Both the position numbers and the translations under genes were made by a program. This document shows positions 41,398 to 50,006 of a DNA stretch of 64,000 nt, piece after piece. The stretch covers positions 1 to 64,000 of the forward strand of contig NZ_JAQQKW010000006.1 of assembly GCF_028550395.1 (NCBI RefSeq), given 5' to 3'. Source of the DNA: Asticcacaulis currens (lineage in GTDB: Bacteria; Pseudomonadota; Alphaproteobacteria; Caulobacterales; Caulobacteraceae). The stretch's first letter is position 1, and each line of letters begins with the position of its first letter. Below the pieces are notes generated by a model. That model was not told the DNA's origin and made no database searches. It worked only from the letters and a program-made list of their open reading frames with translations.

Positions 41398-42573
41398 GTG
41401 CACGATCCGCTGATCCTGACGCTTGCGCCCTATAGCGAAAACCACAGCCGCTCCCGCGGACGGTTGTACAGCGAGCCGGACAGCCTGACGCGCACGGCCT
41501 TTGCGCGGGATCGTGACCGGGTGATCCACTGCACGGCCTTCCGGCGGCTGAAGGGCAAGACGCAGGTCTTTGTGGCCGATAAGGGCGACTATTTCCGCAC
41601 GCGCCTGACCCATTCGATCGAGGTGTCGCAGGTGGCGCGCTCGCTGGCGCATACGCTGGGGGCCGATCAGGACCTGGCCGAAACCATCGCCCTGTCGCAC
41701 GATCTGGGCCATTCGCCCTTCGGTCATGCGGGCGAGGACGAGTTGCACAAGATGATGGAGCCGTGGGGCGGCTTTGACCACAACGTGCAGACCTTCCGCA
41801 TCGTGACGCGGCTGGAGCATCGCTACCCGGCGTTTGAGGGGCTCAATCTGGCCTGGGAAACGCTGGAAGGGGTGATCAAGCACAACGGCCCCGTGGCGCA
41901 CAAGCTGGGTAAGCCGGCGTGGAAGTCCGTGGCCGATTTCAGCGATTTCTGGGATCTGCGCCCCGAGACCTATGCGTCGCTGGAGGCGCAGATTGCGGCG
42001 ATTTCCGACGACATCGCCTATAATAATCACGATGTGGACGATGGGCTGAGGGCCGGGCTGTTCACGCTGGCCGATCTGCGCGACATTCCGCTGATCGGGC
42101 CGGCGATTGCCGAGGTGGAAAAGGACTGGCCGCTGATCGACCAGCGGCTGCTGCGGCTGGAGGCCATCCGCCGCGTGATCGGCTTTATGATCCGCGATGT
42201 CTGTCTGGAAACCGAGCGACGGTTGAAAGAAGACGGCATCGAAACGGCGGAAGATGTGCGCCGCGCCGGGCGTCAGATGGTGGCCTTTTCGCGCACGGTC
42301 AACGAAGACCTGTCGCGCCTGCGGGCCTTTCTCTATGCACGCATGTACAAGCACTATACCGTCAACCGCCACCGTTCGCAGGCACGTCGCGTGCTGAGCG
42401 ATCTGTTCCGGCTGTTTATGGAGGAGCCGGAGGTGCTGCCGCCCAACTGGTACGGGCGGGTGTGCACCAAGGACACCGAAACCCAGCGCGCGCGCGTGGT
42501 CTGCGACTATATTGCGGGCATGACGGACGCCTACGCCATCGAACAGCACAAGCAGTTGTTCAGTATTTCATAG
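41398..42573 (+). CDS. dgt: Deoxyguanosinetriphosphate triphosphohydrolase-like protein
   Basis: A 391-residue HD-domain dNTPase starting at GTG 41398. HD motif residues: [16 protein letters not shown] (His) and [17 protein letters not shown] (His-Asp). [17 protein letters not shown] is typical of the dGTPase type 2 family in alphaproteobacteria. It breaks dNTPs to deoxynucleosides plus triphosphate and so affects the dNTP pool. Confidence 0.95.
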   Translation: MHDPLILTLAPYSENHSRSRGRLYSEPDSLTRTAFARDRDRVIHCTAFRRLKGKTQVFVADKGDYFRTRLTHSIEVSQVARSLAHTLGADQDLAETIALSHDLGHSPFGHAGEDELHKMMEPWGGFDHNVQTFRIVTRLEHRYPAFEGLNLAWETLEGVIKHNGPVAHKLGKPAWKSVADFSDFWDLRPETYASLEAQIAAISDDIAYNNHDVDDGLRAGLFTLADLRDIPLIGPAIAEVEKDWPLIDQRLLRLEAIRRVIGFMIRDVCLETERRLKEDGIETAEDVRRAGRQMVAFSRTVNEDLSRLRAFLYARMYKHYTVNRHRSQARRVLSDLFRLFMEEPEVLPPNWYGRVCTKDTETQRARVVCDYIAGMTDAYAIEQHKQLFSIS

Positions 42574-42601
42574 GGGACGACTCTATTCGACAGCGAGGAA
42601 G

Positions 42602-42991
42602 TTACCCCTTCGGCTCCAGCAGGTCCCACAGATTGCCGAACCGGTCGCGGAACACCGCCACCGTGCCATAGGCTTCGTGGCGCGGGACCTCGGTGAAGAC
42701 CGCGCCCGCTGCCTCGAACCGTGCATGGTCGCGGGCAAAGTCGTCGGTGAACAGGATCAGAAAAACGCGGCCGCCGGTCTGGTTCCCGATGGCGGCGCGT
42801 TGGGCCTCATTCGAGGCCTTGCCCAGCAGCAGGCGCGTTTCGCTCGAACCGGGCGGGGCGATCAGCACCCAGCGCTTACCGCCGCCCAGGTCGCTATCCT
42901 CGATCAGGTCAAAGCCCAGCCCGCCACAGTAATGGGCGATGGCCTCATCGTAATCGGGCACGACAAGGGTAACGGCGGCGATGTGGCTCAT
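42602..42991 (-). CDS. Glyoxalase/VOC-superfamily protein
   Basis: A 129-residue protein from the ATG that overlaps the stop of the GGDEF gene (ATGA). Two beta-alpha-beta-beta-beta modules: AAVTLVVPDYDEAIAHYCGGLGFDL and ... DDFARDHARFEAAGAVFTEVPRHEAYGTVAVFRDRFGNLWDLLEPKG. A metal site is probable (His and Glu at the module edges). Such small VOC proteins are dioxygenases, isomerases or resistance proteins; the substrate cannot be named. Confidence 0.88.
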   Translation of the reverse strand: MSHIAAVTLVVPDYDEAIAHYCGGLGFDLIEDSDLGGGKRWVLIAPPGSSETRLLLGKASNEAQRAAIGNQTGGRVFLILFTDDFARDHARFEAAGAVFTEVPRHEAYGTVAVFRDRFGNLWDLLEPKG

Positions 42992-43737
42992 CTTGAGGAT
43001 TTCTTGACCAGAAACATGGCCGCGTCGGCTTCGGCGATCCATTCTTCGGCCGAGGCCTGCCCTTCGTAGGCGCGCACACCGAACGAGCCGCCGACGCGCA
43101 AATACAGGCCCTGATGCTCAAAGGTCGCGATATTCAGCTCGGCCTCCAGCTTCTGCGCCTTGGTGCGGGCGACGGAGAGGTCGGCGTGGCGCAGCAGGAT
43201 GGCAAATTCGTCCCCCCCTAGACGCCCCACCGAATCGCCTTCGCGCACATTGGCGTTCAGCCGTTCGGCAATATGGATCAGGGCCTTGTCACCGGCGGCG
43301 TGGCCATAGGTGTCGTTGATAGCCTTGAAGCCGTCCAGATCGAGATAGATCAGGCAGGCCGGATCGCCATAACGGCGGCTGTCACCCATGGCGCGGCCCA
43401 GATCGCGCAGGAAGGCGCGCCGGTTGAGGGTCGGCGTCAGTACATCGTGGTCAGCGTGTTGCTCGGCCAGTGCCACCTGCTCGCTCAGGGCCTTGATATC
43501 GGCCTTGAGGCGGATGTTTTCGCGGATCAGGCTGTCGATCAGAGCCCGCGCGGCCAGAGGCCATTCGTCCCCTGTCTGGGGCTCTGGCACCTGGGGTGTG
43601 GCGGCAGGGGGCGCGACGGGGCGAGGGGCACCCCCAAACTGGCTTTGCAGCAGGGCCTGCATCGACGCCGTTAGTCCGCCCGCGGACAAGGCGGAGGGCT
43701 CAGAATCGGCAGAGGCTGAGGGCGGCAAGGCGGTCAT
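42988..43737 (-). CDS. GGDEF diguanylate cyclase
   Basis: A 249-residue protein. N-terminal 80 residues are low-complexity (Ala/Pro/Ser), followed by a coiled-coil stretch (LIRENIRLKADIKALSEQVALAEQHA) and a GGDEF domain with intact active site GRLGGDEFAIL and an I-site REGD five residues before it, so product inhibition by c-di-GMP is expected. No transmembrane segment, so it acts in the cytoplasm. It makes c-di-GMP. Translationally coupled to the VOC gene. Confidence 0.93.
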   Translation of the reverse strand: MTALPPSASADSEPSALSAGGLTASMQALLQSQFGGAPRPVAPPAATPQVPEPQTGDEWPLAARALIDSLIRENIRLKADIKALSEQVALAEQHADHDVLTPTLNRRAFLRDLGRAMGDSRRYGDPACLIYLDLDGFKAINDTYGHAAGDKALIHIAERLNANVREGDSVGRLGGDEFAILLRHADLSVARTKAQKLEAELNIATFEHQGLYLRVGGSFGVRAYEGQASAEEWIAEADAAMFLVKKSSR

Positions 43738-43851
43738 GCGGCCAAGATTAGCGGCGTTTGGGGCGCGAGGCGAGTGCTATTTGCACAGACGCCCCTTGCA
43801 GGCCGGGGCCTAATCCTATAGTTCGCGGCCTTTCAGCTTTCGGAGGTGGGC

Positions 43852-44346
43852 ATGACCGCGTCGAAACCCAGAGTCGCCATCATTATGGGCTCGCGCTCGG
43901 ACTGGCCGGTCATGAAAAAGGCCGCCGAGGCGCTCGACGGCCTAGGCGTCACCTATGAGGCGCGCGTCGTCTCGGCGCACCGCACGCCTGAGCGCATGGT
44001 CGCATTCGCCAAATCCGCCAAGACTGAGGGTTTTCAGGTCATTATCGCCGGCGCCGGTGGCGCGGCCCACCTGCCGGGCATGACGGCCTCGCTGACCCCG
44101 CTGCCGGTGCTGGGCGTGCCGGTGCCAGTGCGTGACGGGTTGAAAGGCCTCGATTCTCTCCTGTCGATCGTCCAGATGCCGGGCGGTGTGCCGGTCGGCA
44201 CGCTGGCGGTTGGGGAAGCGGGTGCCAAGAACGCCGGGCTTCTGGCAGCGCAGATTCTGGCCCTGTCCGACCCCGAACTGGCGATCCGCGTCGAAGCCCT
44301 GCGTCAGGCGCAGACCGACGGCGTGCCCGATAGCGTTGAGGACTAA
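43852..44346 (+). CDS. purE: 5-(Carboxyamino)imidazole ribonucleotide mutase
   Basis: A 164-residue enzyme from ATG 43852 (Shine-Dalgarno GGAGGTGG). Motifs [29 protein letters not shown] and [14 protein letters not shown]. Works with PurK in de novo purine synthesis, moving the carboxyl group of N5-CAIR to C4. Followed by purK after 4 bp. Confidence 0.97.
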   Translation: MTASKPRVAIIMGSRSDWPVMKKAAEALDGLGVTYEARVVSAHRTPERMVAFAKSAKTEGFQVIIAGAGGAAHLPGMTASLTPLPVLGVPVPVRDGLKGLDSLLSIVQMPGGVPVGTLAVGEAGAKNAGLLAAQILALSDPELAIRVEALRQAQTDGVPDSVED

Positions 44347-44350
44347 ACCA

Positions 44351-45427
44351 TTGAAACCGCTGCCTTTGGGGTCAAAAATCGGCATTCTGGGCGATGGTCA
44401 GTTGGGGCGTATGCTGTCGCAGGCGGCGTCACGGCTGGGCTTCAAGGTGGTGGTCTATGGTCCGGACGCCGAATCGCCGGCGGCCAGCGTCTCGGCGGTG
44501 TCGAAGGTGGCGCGCTATACGGATGAGGCGGCGCTCGACCGCTTTGCCGCGGCGTCGGACGTGATTACGTTTGAATTTGAAAACGTGCCGGTCGCTTCGC
44601 TCGACTATCTGGTGTCCAAAGGCGCGAAGGTCGCCCCCGATGCGCGGGCGCTGGGCATTACGCAGGACCGTATCCTCGAAAAGCGCTTTGCCCGCAGCGT
44701 CGGCATCGGCACGGTCGATTTCTATGAGATCAACAGCCTTGACGATCTCGAAAAGGCGATTGCAGCCAACGGCTTGCCCGCGCTTCTGAAGACGCGCCGC
44801 GAAGGCTATGACGGCAAGGGTCAGGTGTGGATTCGCGCCGCCGAAGAGGCGAAAGCGGCCTTCGACAGCCTCAATGGCCGCCCGGCGATTCTGGAGGCCA
44901 AAGCCGATTTTCAGCGCGAAGTCTCGGTGATCGCCGCGCGCGGCTACGACGGTACGGTGAAGACCTATCCGGTCGGGGAAAACCACCACGTCAGCGGCAT
45001 TCTTTCGACGACTCTGGCCCCGGCGGTGGTGTCGGACACGCTGAAAACGCGCGCGGAGATGATTGCCAGGAAAGTGCTGGAAGGCCTTGATTATGTGGGT
45101 GTTCTGGGCGTCGAGCTGTTTGTGCTGGAAGGCGATGCGCTGATCCTCAACGAGATCGCGCCGCGCGTACACAATACCGGCCACTGGACGCAGGACGGCT
45201 GCCTGTGTGATCAGTTCGAGCAGCATATCCGCGCCGTCGCTGGCTGGCCGCTGGGCGACACCACAGCGCGTTTTCAGGTCGAAATGACCAATCTGCTGGG
45301 GCCGGATGTGCTGGCCTGGGAAGCCCTGTCGCAGGAGCCGGACTCACGGCTCTACATCTATGGCAAGGATGATCCGCGTCCGGGCCGCAAGATGGGCCAT
45401 ATCAACCGGTTGAAGGCGAGTCTCTAG
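44351..45427 (+). CDS. purK: 5-(Carboxyamino)imidazole ribonucleotide synthase
   Basis: A 358-residue ATP-grasp enzyme that makes N5-CAIR from AIR, ATP and bicarbonate. The best start is TTG 44351 (four bases after purE), giving MKPLPLGSKIGILGDGQLGRML; the open frame extends into purE but that is an artefact. Motifs: TRREGYDGKGQVW, EISVIAAR-like QREVSVIAARG, LNEIAPRVHNTGHWTQDGC. Full length. Confidence 0.95.
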   Translation: MKPLPLGSKIGILGDGQLGRMLSQAASRLGFKVVVYGPDAESPAASVSAVSKVARYTDEAALDRFAAASDVITFEFENVPVASLDYLVSKGAKVAPDARALGITQDRILEKRFARSVGIGTVDFYEINSLDDLEKAIAANGLPALLKTRREGYDGKGQVWIRAAEEAKAAFDSLNGRPAILEAKADFQREVSVIAARGYDGTVKTYPVGENHHVSGILSTTLAPAVVSDTLKTRAEMIARKVLEGLDYVGVLGVELFVLEGDALILNEIAPRVHNTGHWTQDGCLCDQFEQHIRAVAGWPLGDTTARFQVEMTNLLGPDVLAWEALSQEPDSRLYIYGKDDPRPGRKMGHINRLKASL

Positions 45428-45498
45428 CGGCTGTGCCGCCCCCTCCGTCATTTTGCCGATGGCAAAAATCCACCTCCCCACCTTCGGTAGGGAGGAGA
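45428..45498. repeat. Palindromic repeat unit between purK and COQ9 gene
   Basis: An inverted CCTCCC (45473-45478)...GGGAGG unit with a TTTTGCC/GGCAAAA dyad before it. Belongs to the same cctccc/gggagg family as other intergenic repeats in the window. Lies between converging genes. Confidence 0.55.
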
Positions 45499-46146
45499 TT
45501 AAGCCGCGGCCCCAAAGCGCAGCTTGCCCAGACATTCCACAGCCCCCAGAAGCGCGTCTTCCGGCTTCAACGGCAGTTTGGCCTTGAATTTTTCAAACGC
45601 CATCACCTGCTCGATATTGCGGGCGATCTGTTCGTGCTGGGCCTCGACCCCTTGCGTCAGGCGCGTCATCAGGGCCGTCGCCAGAATCCCCGACACGATG
45701 GCGCGTTTGGAATAGTGGTTCTCGTCCAGCGCCTTATCTCCCGCCTTACGCCATACAAGGTCAGCCGAGTCCCACAGCAGGCTGCGGTACAGCCCCAGAT
45801 GCTGCGGCAGGCACAGGTGCCCGATCAGGCGGTGCGTCGCGCGCTCATCGGCGCAGGCGGCATCAATGCGGCGGTTGAGCAGGAAGCCGATGCGTTCACG
45901 CACTTTCATAGCAGACAGTTGGGCCGCAACCTCATCGCTCTCAAGCGCGGCGTCGCCCTGACGCCAAAGGATCGCGGCGACGTCTGACGGTCCGTTGGGA
46001 CAGATCAGTTCGATTTCGGCGGGGCTGAGCCCGATTCGCGCTCCTGCCACGCGCACGGTGACGCGGGTCAGGCCCAGATCGGGCATCCGTTCAGCACAGG
46101 CCGAGGCCAGTGACTGTTCCAGTTCGGTAAGGGCATTTGCGGACAT
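45499..46146 (-). CDS. COQ9-family protein
   Basis: A 215-residue protein from ATG 46146; the longer frame runs into rpsU's leader. COQ9 proteins have a TetR-like all-alpha fold that binds lipids and supports COQ7 in ubiquinone synthesis. Signature: YRSLLWDSADLVWRKAGDKALDENHYSKRAIVSGILATALMTRL. Common in alphaproteobacteria. Confidence 0.9.
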   Translation of the reverse strand: MSANALTELEQSLASACAERMPDLGLTRVTVRVAGARIGLSPAEIELICPNGPSDVAAILWRQGDAALESDEVAAQLSAMKVRERIGFLLNRRIDAACADERATHRLIGHLCLPQHLGLYRSLLWDSADLVWRKAGDKALDENHYSKRAIVSGILATALMTRLTQGVEAQHEQIARNIEQVMAFEKFKAKLPLKPEDALLGAVECLGKLRFGAAA

Positions 46147-46429
46147 GGCCGCAGAATAGGCCCAAGCCCGCCCCGCGCCAAGACCAAATCGCGCCTGCGT
46201 CAAAAGGCAACAGCCTGATAAAATGTTTAATCCGGCGTTTTTCAAAGGCGGTGCGGCTTGAATTGGGCGCGGGCTTGATGTAATGGCTTCGCCCACACGC
46301 CCGCAGACCACGGTTTGCGGGCAGCTTGTTTTCACCCTCCGCCCTTTTATGGCCCGAACTTCAAAAGGGCGAGGCGGTCCGTCGCAAGGCTTTACGGCCC
46401 GGCGGAACAGACAGAATGGAGAGATACCT

Positions 46430-46657
46430 CTGGTACAGATCTTTGTCCGCGACAACAACGTCGATCAGGCCCTGAAGGCGCTGAAGAAGAAGATGCAACG
46501 TGAAGGCTCCTTCCGCGAAATGAAGCGTCACGTCCACTACGAAAAGCCGTCGGAAAAGCGCGCTCGCCAGCAGGCCGAAGCCGTGCGTCGCGCCCGCAAG
46601 CTGGCGCGCAAGCGTCTGCAACGCGAAGGCGGTGCGACCACGAGCCGCTCGAAGTAA
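46430..46657 (+). CDS. rpsU: 30S ribosomal protein S21, apparent CTG start
   Basis: A 75-residue S21. The conserved start (M)[25 protein letters not shown] is encoded from CTG GTA CAG..., so the codon in the initiator place is CTG at 46430. GGAGAG lies six bases before it, ideal Shine-Dalgarno spacing. The nearest ATG (46416) is in another frame. Other in-frame start codons upstream would add residues unlike any S21. The body ([31 protein letters not shown]) is typical and intact. Confidence 0.93.
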   Translation: MVQIFVRDNNVDQALKALKKKMQREGSFREMKRHVHYEKPSEKRARQQAEAVRRARKLARKRLQREGGATTSRSK

Positions 46658-46683
46658 GTCTTACGGACAATTGCCGTTCGATA

Positions 46684-46718
46684 AAAAAGCGTCGAAGCCT
46701 CAGGCTTCGGCGCTTTTT
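46684..46718 (+). terminator. Rho-independent terminator of rpsU
   Basis: A long stem, AAAAAGCGTCGAAGCC (46684-46699) with GGCTTCGGCGCTTTTT (46703-46718), one mismatch, loop TCA, then a T-rich end. 27 bp after the rpsU stop. Confidence 0.9.
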
Positions 46719-46732
46719 CCTTTTCGGCACTT

Positions 46733-46745
46733 TTTGCATTGCAAA
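46733..46745. promoter_or_regulatory. TTTGCATTGCAAA palindrome before the thioesterase gene
   Basis: Identical 13-mer to 41330-41342. It lies about 45 bp before the preferred start codon of the YciA-like gene. Confidence 0.4.
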
Positions 46746-46788
46746 ATCTGTTTGCCGCGGCATGAATGGCGGCATGTGGGGTAAGTCG

Positions 46789-47184
46789 ATGAAACACCAG
46801 AAAGACACGCAGCCGAACGAGGCGCTGATTGCCATTCGCACTATTGCCATGCCGGCAGATACCAATCCGGCCGGCGATATTTTCGGTGGCTGGCTGATGT
46901 CGCAGATGGACCTCGCGGCCGGAAACGTGGCCGCGCGCCGCGCCGTCGGCCGTGCCGCCACCATCGCGGTTGAAGGCATGACCTTTCACACGCCGGTGCG
47001 CGTAGGCGACGAAGTGTCGGTCTATGCCGAACTGATCTCGACCGGGCGCACCTCGATGAAGATCCACGTACAGGCGTGGCGGCGCTCACGCGACTCCGAC
47101 GTGCGCATCAAGGTGACCGATGCCGACTTTACCTTTGTCGCCATCGACGAAAACGGCAATTCGCGCCCGCTGCCCCTGCCGTGA
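46789..47184 (+). CDS. YciA-like acyl-CoA thioesterase
   Basis: A 131-residue hotdog-fold thioesterase from ATG 46789 (MKHQKDTQPNEAL); ATGs at 46762 and 46774 would add 5-9 residues. Catalytic segment TIAMPADTNPAGDIFGGWLMSQMDLAAG matches YciA with the active-site Asp. FHTPVRVGDEVSVYAELISTG follows. Hydrolyses medium- to long-chain acyl-CoA in the cytoplasm. Confidence 0.92.
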   Translation: MKHQKDTQPNEALIAIRTIAMPADTNPAGDIFGGWLMSQMDLAAGNVAARRAVGRAATIAVEGMTFHTPVRVGDEVSVYAELISTGRTSMKIHVQAWRRSRDSDVRIKVTDADFTFVAIDENGNSRPLPLP

Positions 47185-47185
47185 G

Positions 47186-47482
47186 TTAAGGCATAGCCTT
47201 GCGCAGGGCTTCGTTCATGCGGCTCTGCCAGCCCGCCCCGGTGGCCCGCCAGGCCGCCAGAACATCGGCGTCCAGCCGAAGATGCACGGACTGTTTCGGT
47301 GTCTCCAGCGGCGGGCGACCACGCCGGATAGAGGCCGCCAGTTCCGGGAAGACCTCAGCAAACGGCCGCATATTGGCAAGTTCTTCATCGGTTGCCTCTG
47401 GCGCGTCTGGGTCAGAAGCGATCATGGCCTGAATGCGCGCCTCTTCTTCGTCCGTAATCGGTGGAATTTTAGTCTTGGGCAT
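47186..47482 (-). CDS. brnA: BrnA antitoxin
   Basis: A 98-residue antitoxin from the ATG at 47482. The middle contains FPELAASIRRGRPPLETPKQSVHLRLDADVLAAWRATGAGWQSRMNEALRKAM, the ribbon-helix-helix BrnA signature. It neutralises BrnT and represses the operon. It overlaps the toxin gene by 14 bases, in the usual toxin-first order. Confidence 0.92.
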   Translation of the reverse strand: MPKTKIPPITDEEEARIQAMIASDPDAPEATDEELANMRPFAEVFPELAASIRRGRPPLETPKQSVHLRLDADVLAAWRATGAGWQSRMNEALRKAMP

Positions 47483-47726
47483 AGGCGATTCTTTCTTTCT
47501 TGCTCGCCGGACGCATCGAAATGACGTGTAGCGCTTCGGTGCCCAGCGGGCGGAAGATAACGGCAATAATAACCTGTCCTTCAAACTCACCGATAGAGCG
47601 GTTGCGGCCATATTTAGCGCTCATAACCTTTGAGGCTTCGAAAAAGCCGATCGTCAGGTCGGCAAAATCCAGCCCGTGCTTTTCGAGGTTTCTCAGACGC
47701 TTCGGTTCGTCATAGAGGATCAGCAT
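47469..47726 (-). CDS. brnT: BrnT toxin (RNase)
   Basis: An 85-residue toxin from ATG 47726 (MLILYDEPKRLRNLEKHGLDF); a start 15 bases earlier is possible. BrnT family signature: KHGLDFADLTIGFFE ... RSIGEFEGQVIIAVIFRPLGTEALHVISMRPASKKERIAY. Members cut RNA and stop translation. The tail motif SMRPASKKERIAY is complete, so it should be active. Confidence 0.93.
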   Translation of the reverse strand: MLILYDEPKRLRNLEKHGLDFADLTIGFFEASKVMSAKYGRNRSIGEFEGQVIIAVIFRPLGTEALHVISMRPASKKERIAYAQD

Positions 47727-47846
47727 GATTATTGTGTACACGTTAATTTGCAGCGGGTCAATTATCGTGTCGTAACACTGTCTTTATAAAGACGTTGACC
47801 AAAGCCGCGCGCCTTGTCATTTTCTCCGCCAATCAGGGAGGCGGCT

Positions 47847-48335
47847 ATGGCCAAGGCATCGGTAACGGACCGGCTTGTTGCATGGTTTACCGTGTGGGAC
47901 GAAGACAAGACGCGCAGCGTGCTGAATATCACGCTGGCCGTGCTGACCGGCCTTCTGTTCGGCATGGTGCTGGATACCATCCTGCGTCAGGTGGGAAACT
48001 ATATGTTTCCGCCGCCACCGACCTTCGATATGGCGACGCCTGAGGAGATCGCCAAACTCCTCGATACCATGCCCCCTGACGCCTACATCATCAAGATCGT
48101 GTCCTGGGCTCTGGGCACGTTCGGCGGGGGCTATCTGGCCGTGCGTATGGCTAAGGTTGGGGCCTTTCCGGCATGGATCACCGGTGTTCTTCTGGTGGCC
48201 AGCTATATGATCCATATGACCTTCATCCCGCACCCCACCTGGGTGGTGATGATCTGCCTGCCTCTGTGCGCGGTTTCGGCCTTTGCCGCCGGACTGCTCG
48301 GCAACTATATGCAGTTGCGCCAGACGCGGCGCTGA
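47847..48335 (+). CDS. Hypothetical integral membrane protein
   Basis: A 162-residue protein from ATG 47847 (GGGAGGCGGCT before it). Four likely transmembrane helices: about 27-46 (VLNITLAVLTGLLFGMVLDT), 82-100, 106-124 and 130-150. A short non-membrane segment (PPPPTFDMATPEEIAKLLDTMPPDAY) lies between helices 1 and 2, probably in the periplasm. I do not recognise the family. Confidence 0.8.
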   Translation: MAKASVTDRLVAWFTVWDEDKTRSVLNITLAVLTGLLFGMVLDTILRQVGNYMFPPPPTFDMATPEEIAKLLDTMPPDAYIIKIVSWALGTFGGGYLAVRMAKVGAFPAWITGVLLVASYMIHMTFIPHPTWVVMICLPLCAVSAFAAGLLGNYMQLRQTRR

Positions 48336-48380
48336 GCCTACCTTCAACGGCCCGATACGGTCAGCCTCTTCGACCGTTTC

Positions 48381-49046
48381 TCATTTGGACCTGGCGTCGA
48401 TCCGGAGCAGGGTCGGGGTCTTGTCCAGCGTTACGCGCGCCGCTGTACTGTGCGCCGCTGGTTCAAACACAGGATGCCCGTCCCTGGTTTTAGGAAGTGC
48501 GGCGGCCTTGCCATCGGCGGCCACGGCCTGTCCGCTCGACGCCCCCACAAAGACAATGCGATCAAGATTGGGCACGGCGAGGCTCATGACACCGGCGGCC
48601 TTTTTGGCTCCGGCGTGCGCCTGATCGACGGCCTTTTTGAGATCCGGGGCGGCATAGGCGGTGGCGGGCGGCAGGGCGGCCGCGATCAGCAGGTTCAGGC
48701 CGATCTTGCTGCCGTCGGGGCGCGTGACGGTCACCGGGGCCTTGGCCTTCAAAGCGGCGACGGGGGGCAGGGGCGTCAGGGTGTTATCCGCCGCCACACC
48801 CAGCGGCGTTTCGCCATTGTGCTTCAGGACCAGCTTCACATCCGACAGCCGGGCCCCGGTAACCGACAGCCGGTAGGCCAGACGAAAGTGCGTGCGCTCC
48901 GCAGCGGGCAGATTCAGATAGTTCAGCAGAAACGGAAAGATGTCGGTGCAGGGCACGTCCTTGGTCTCGGCCCGCGCCGCCCCCGCACCACTAAGGGTGA
49001 GGGCGACGGCAGACAGCACAAAGCCGCGACGATGGAGAAATGACAT
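48381..49046 (-). CDS. Secreted protein of unknown function, paralogue of the next
   Basis: A 221-residue protein from ATG 49046 with signal peptide MSFLHRRGFVLSAVALTLSGAGAARA. The mature start DIFPFLLNYLNLPAAERTHFRLAYRLSVTG and LVLKHNGE...LTPLPPVAALK match the upstream gene's FPFLSKFLALPASERDEITVAYILKIKG and LKHNGQ...ITPLPTLAQLR. The two are tandem duplicates. The fold looks beta-rich; no catalytic motif is seen. Location: periplasm. Confidence 0.8.
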   Translation of the reverse strand: MSFLHRRGFVLSAVALTLSGAGAARAETKDVPCTDIFPFLLNYLNLPAAERTHFRLAYRLSVTGARLSDVKLVLKHNGETPLGVAADNTLTPLPPVAALKAKAPVTVTRPDGSKIGLNLLIAAALPPATAYAAPDLKKAVDQAHAGAKKAAGVMSLAVPNLDRIVFVGASSGQAVAADGKAAALPKTRDGHPVFEPAAHSTAARVTLDKTPTLLRIDARSK

Positions 49047-49122
49047 GGAGGCCCCCTTGAGAACGAAACGATCCCGAACCTTCGTTCGGGATCGCGGCAA
49101 AATCACGGCCATATAGAAGGGC

Positions 49123-49836
49123 CTATTTCACGCGGTCGTCAATGCCGATGCGCGACGGCGCGGCGTCGAAGGTCACGCTGACCGCGCCGGGAAAGTCTGC
49201 CGGGACCAGATAGGGGGTTCCGCCCGGATAGGCATCGTCACGCGGCGATTTGGGCAAAACCTTCTGGCTGCCGTCGGACAGGGTCACGCGGCCATTGCCG
49301 GCACCGACGAAATAAAGACGGTCGGGCTTTGGCAGGGCGACAGCCAGCACGCCCCCGACCTTGCGCATGGCCGTATTGCTTTGCGTCACCGCCTTGGCCA
49401 GAGGGGCCACCATCATGGTCCTGGCCGGGGGTTCGCTCGCATAGACGCGCACGCGCATCGACACGCCCTTTTCCGGCCCGCTGACCAGCACCGTGGCCCC
49501 GCCGCGCAATTGCGCCAGCGTCGGCAGCGGCGTGATGCGTCCGTCACTGCCGATCGTCAGCTTCTGACTCTGGCCATTGTGTTTGAGTTGAATGCTGGCC
49601 CCTTGGGTGCCGCCCTTGATTTTGAGAATATAGGCCACGGTGATTTCATCGCGCTCAGAAGCCGGCAGAGCGAGAAACTTCGACAGAAAGGGAAAGGCCT
49701 GATCCGCGGAAACCTCGCGCTGCGTCTGCTGAGCAATGGCGGAAACGGGCATCAGACCGCCAGCCATCGGGGTAAGGCACAGGGCGGCCGCCAGCAGGGC
49801 GGGCTTGGCAGCTTTGACAAACATAGGCAGGTCCAT
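49123..49836 (-). CDS. Secreted protein of unknown function, paralogue of the previous
   Basis: A 237-residue protein with signal peptide (cleavage near AIAQQ, residue 35). Same layout as 48381-49046: FPFL...LP..ER motif, LKHNG, TPLP, a central region with VRVYASEPPARTMMVAPLAKAV, then ALPKPDRLYFVGAGNGRVTLSDG and a C-terminal SVTFDAAPSRIGIDDRVK. The final 'FDAAPSRIGID' corresponds to 'LDKTPTLLRID' in the paralogue. Lies 76 bp upstream, same strand, so probably one transcript. Confidence 0.8.
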   Translation of the reverse strand: MDLPMFVKAAKPALLAAALCLTPMAGGLMPVSAIAQQTQREVSADQAFPFLSKFLALPASERDEITVAYILKIKGGTQGASIQLKHNGQSQKLTIGSDGRITPLPTLAQLRGGATVLVSGPEKGVSMRVRVYASEPPARTMMVAPLAKAVTQSNTAMRKVGGVLAVALPKPDRLYFVGAGNGRVTLSDGSQKVLPKSPRDDAYPGGTPYLVPADFPGAVSVTFDAAPSRIGIDDRVK

Positions 49837-50006
49837 CTTTCTGTTCTTTCTCTTGATTTACCCCCTCGCCGGGCGGTGGCTTCGCCACCTTGGCCGCCGC
49901 CTCAATGGCGGCTTGAGCGGAACGATTCAGCTAGAAGTCATTCCGCTCTAGCCTAAGCCTTTTACAAAATTAAGGCTGAACCGCAGATGAAGAGATCAGA
50001 AAGGCA

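Noticed and set aside
41362-42549. A 395-codon open frame on the minus strand
   Set aside because: Antisense to dgt, which has a clear HD active site.
44186-44350. Longer start for purK
   Set aside because: The extra residues lie inside purE in another frame and match no PurK. TTG 44351 gives the conserved N-terminus.
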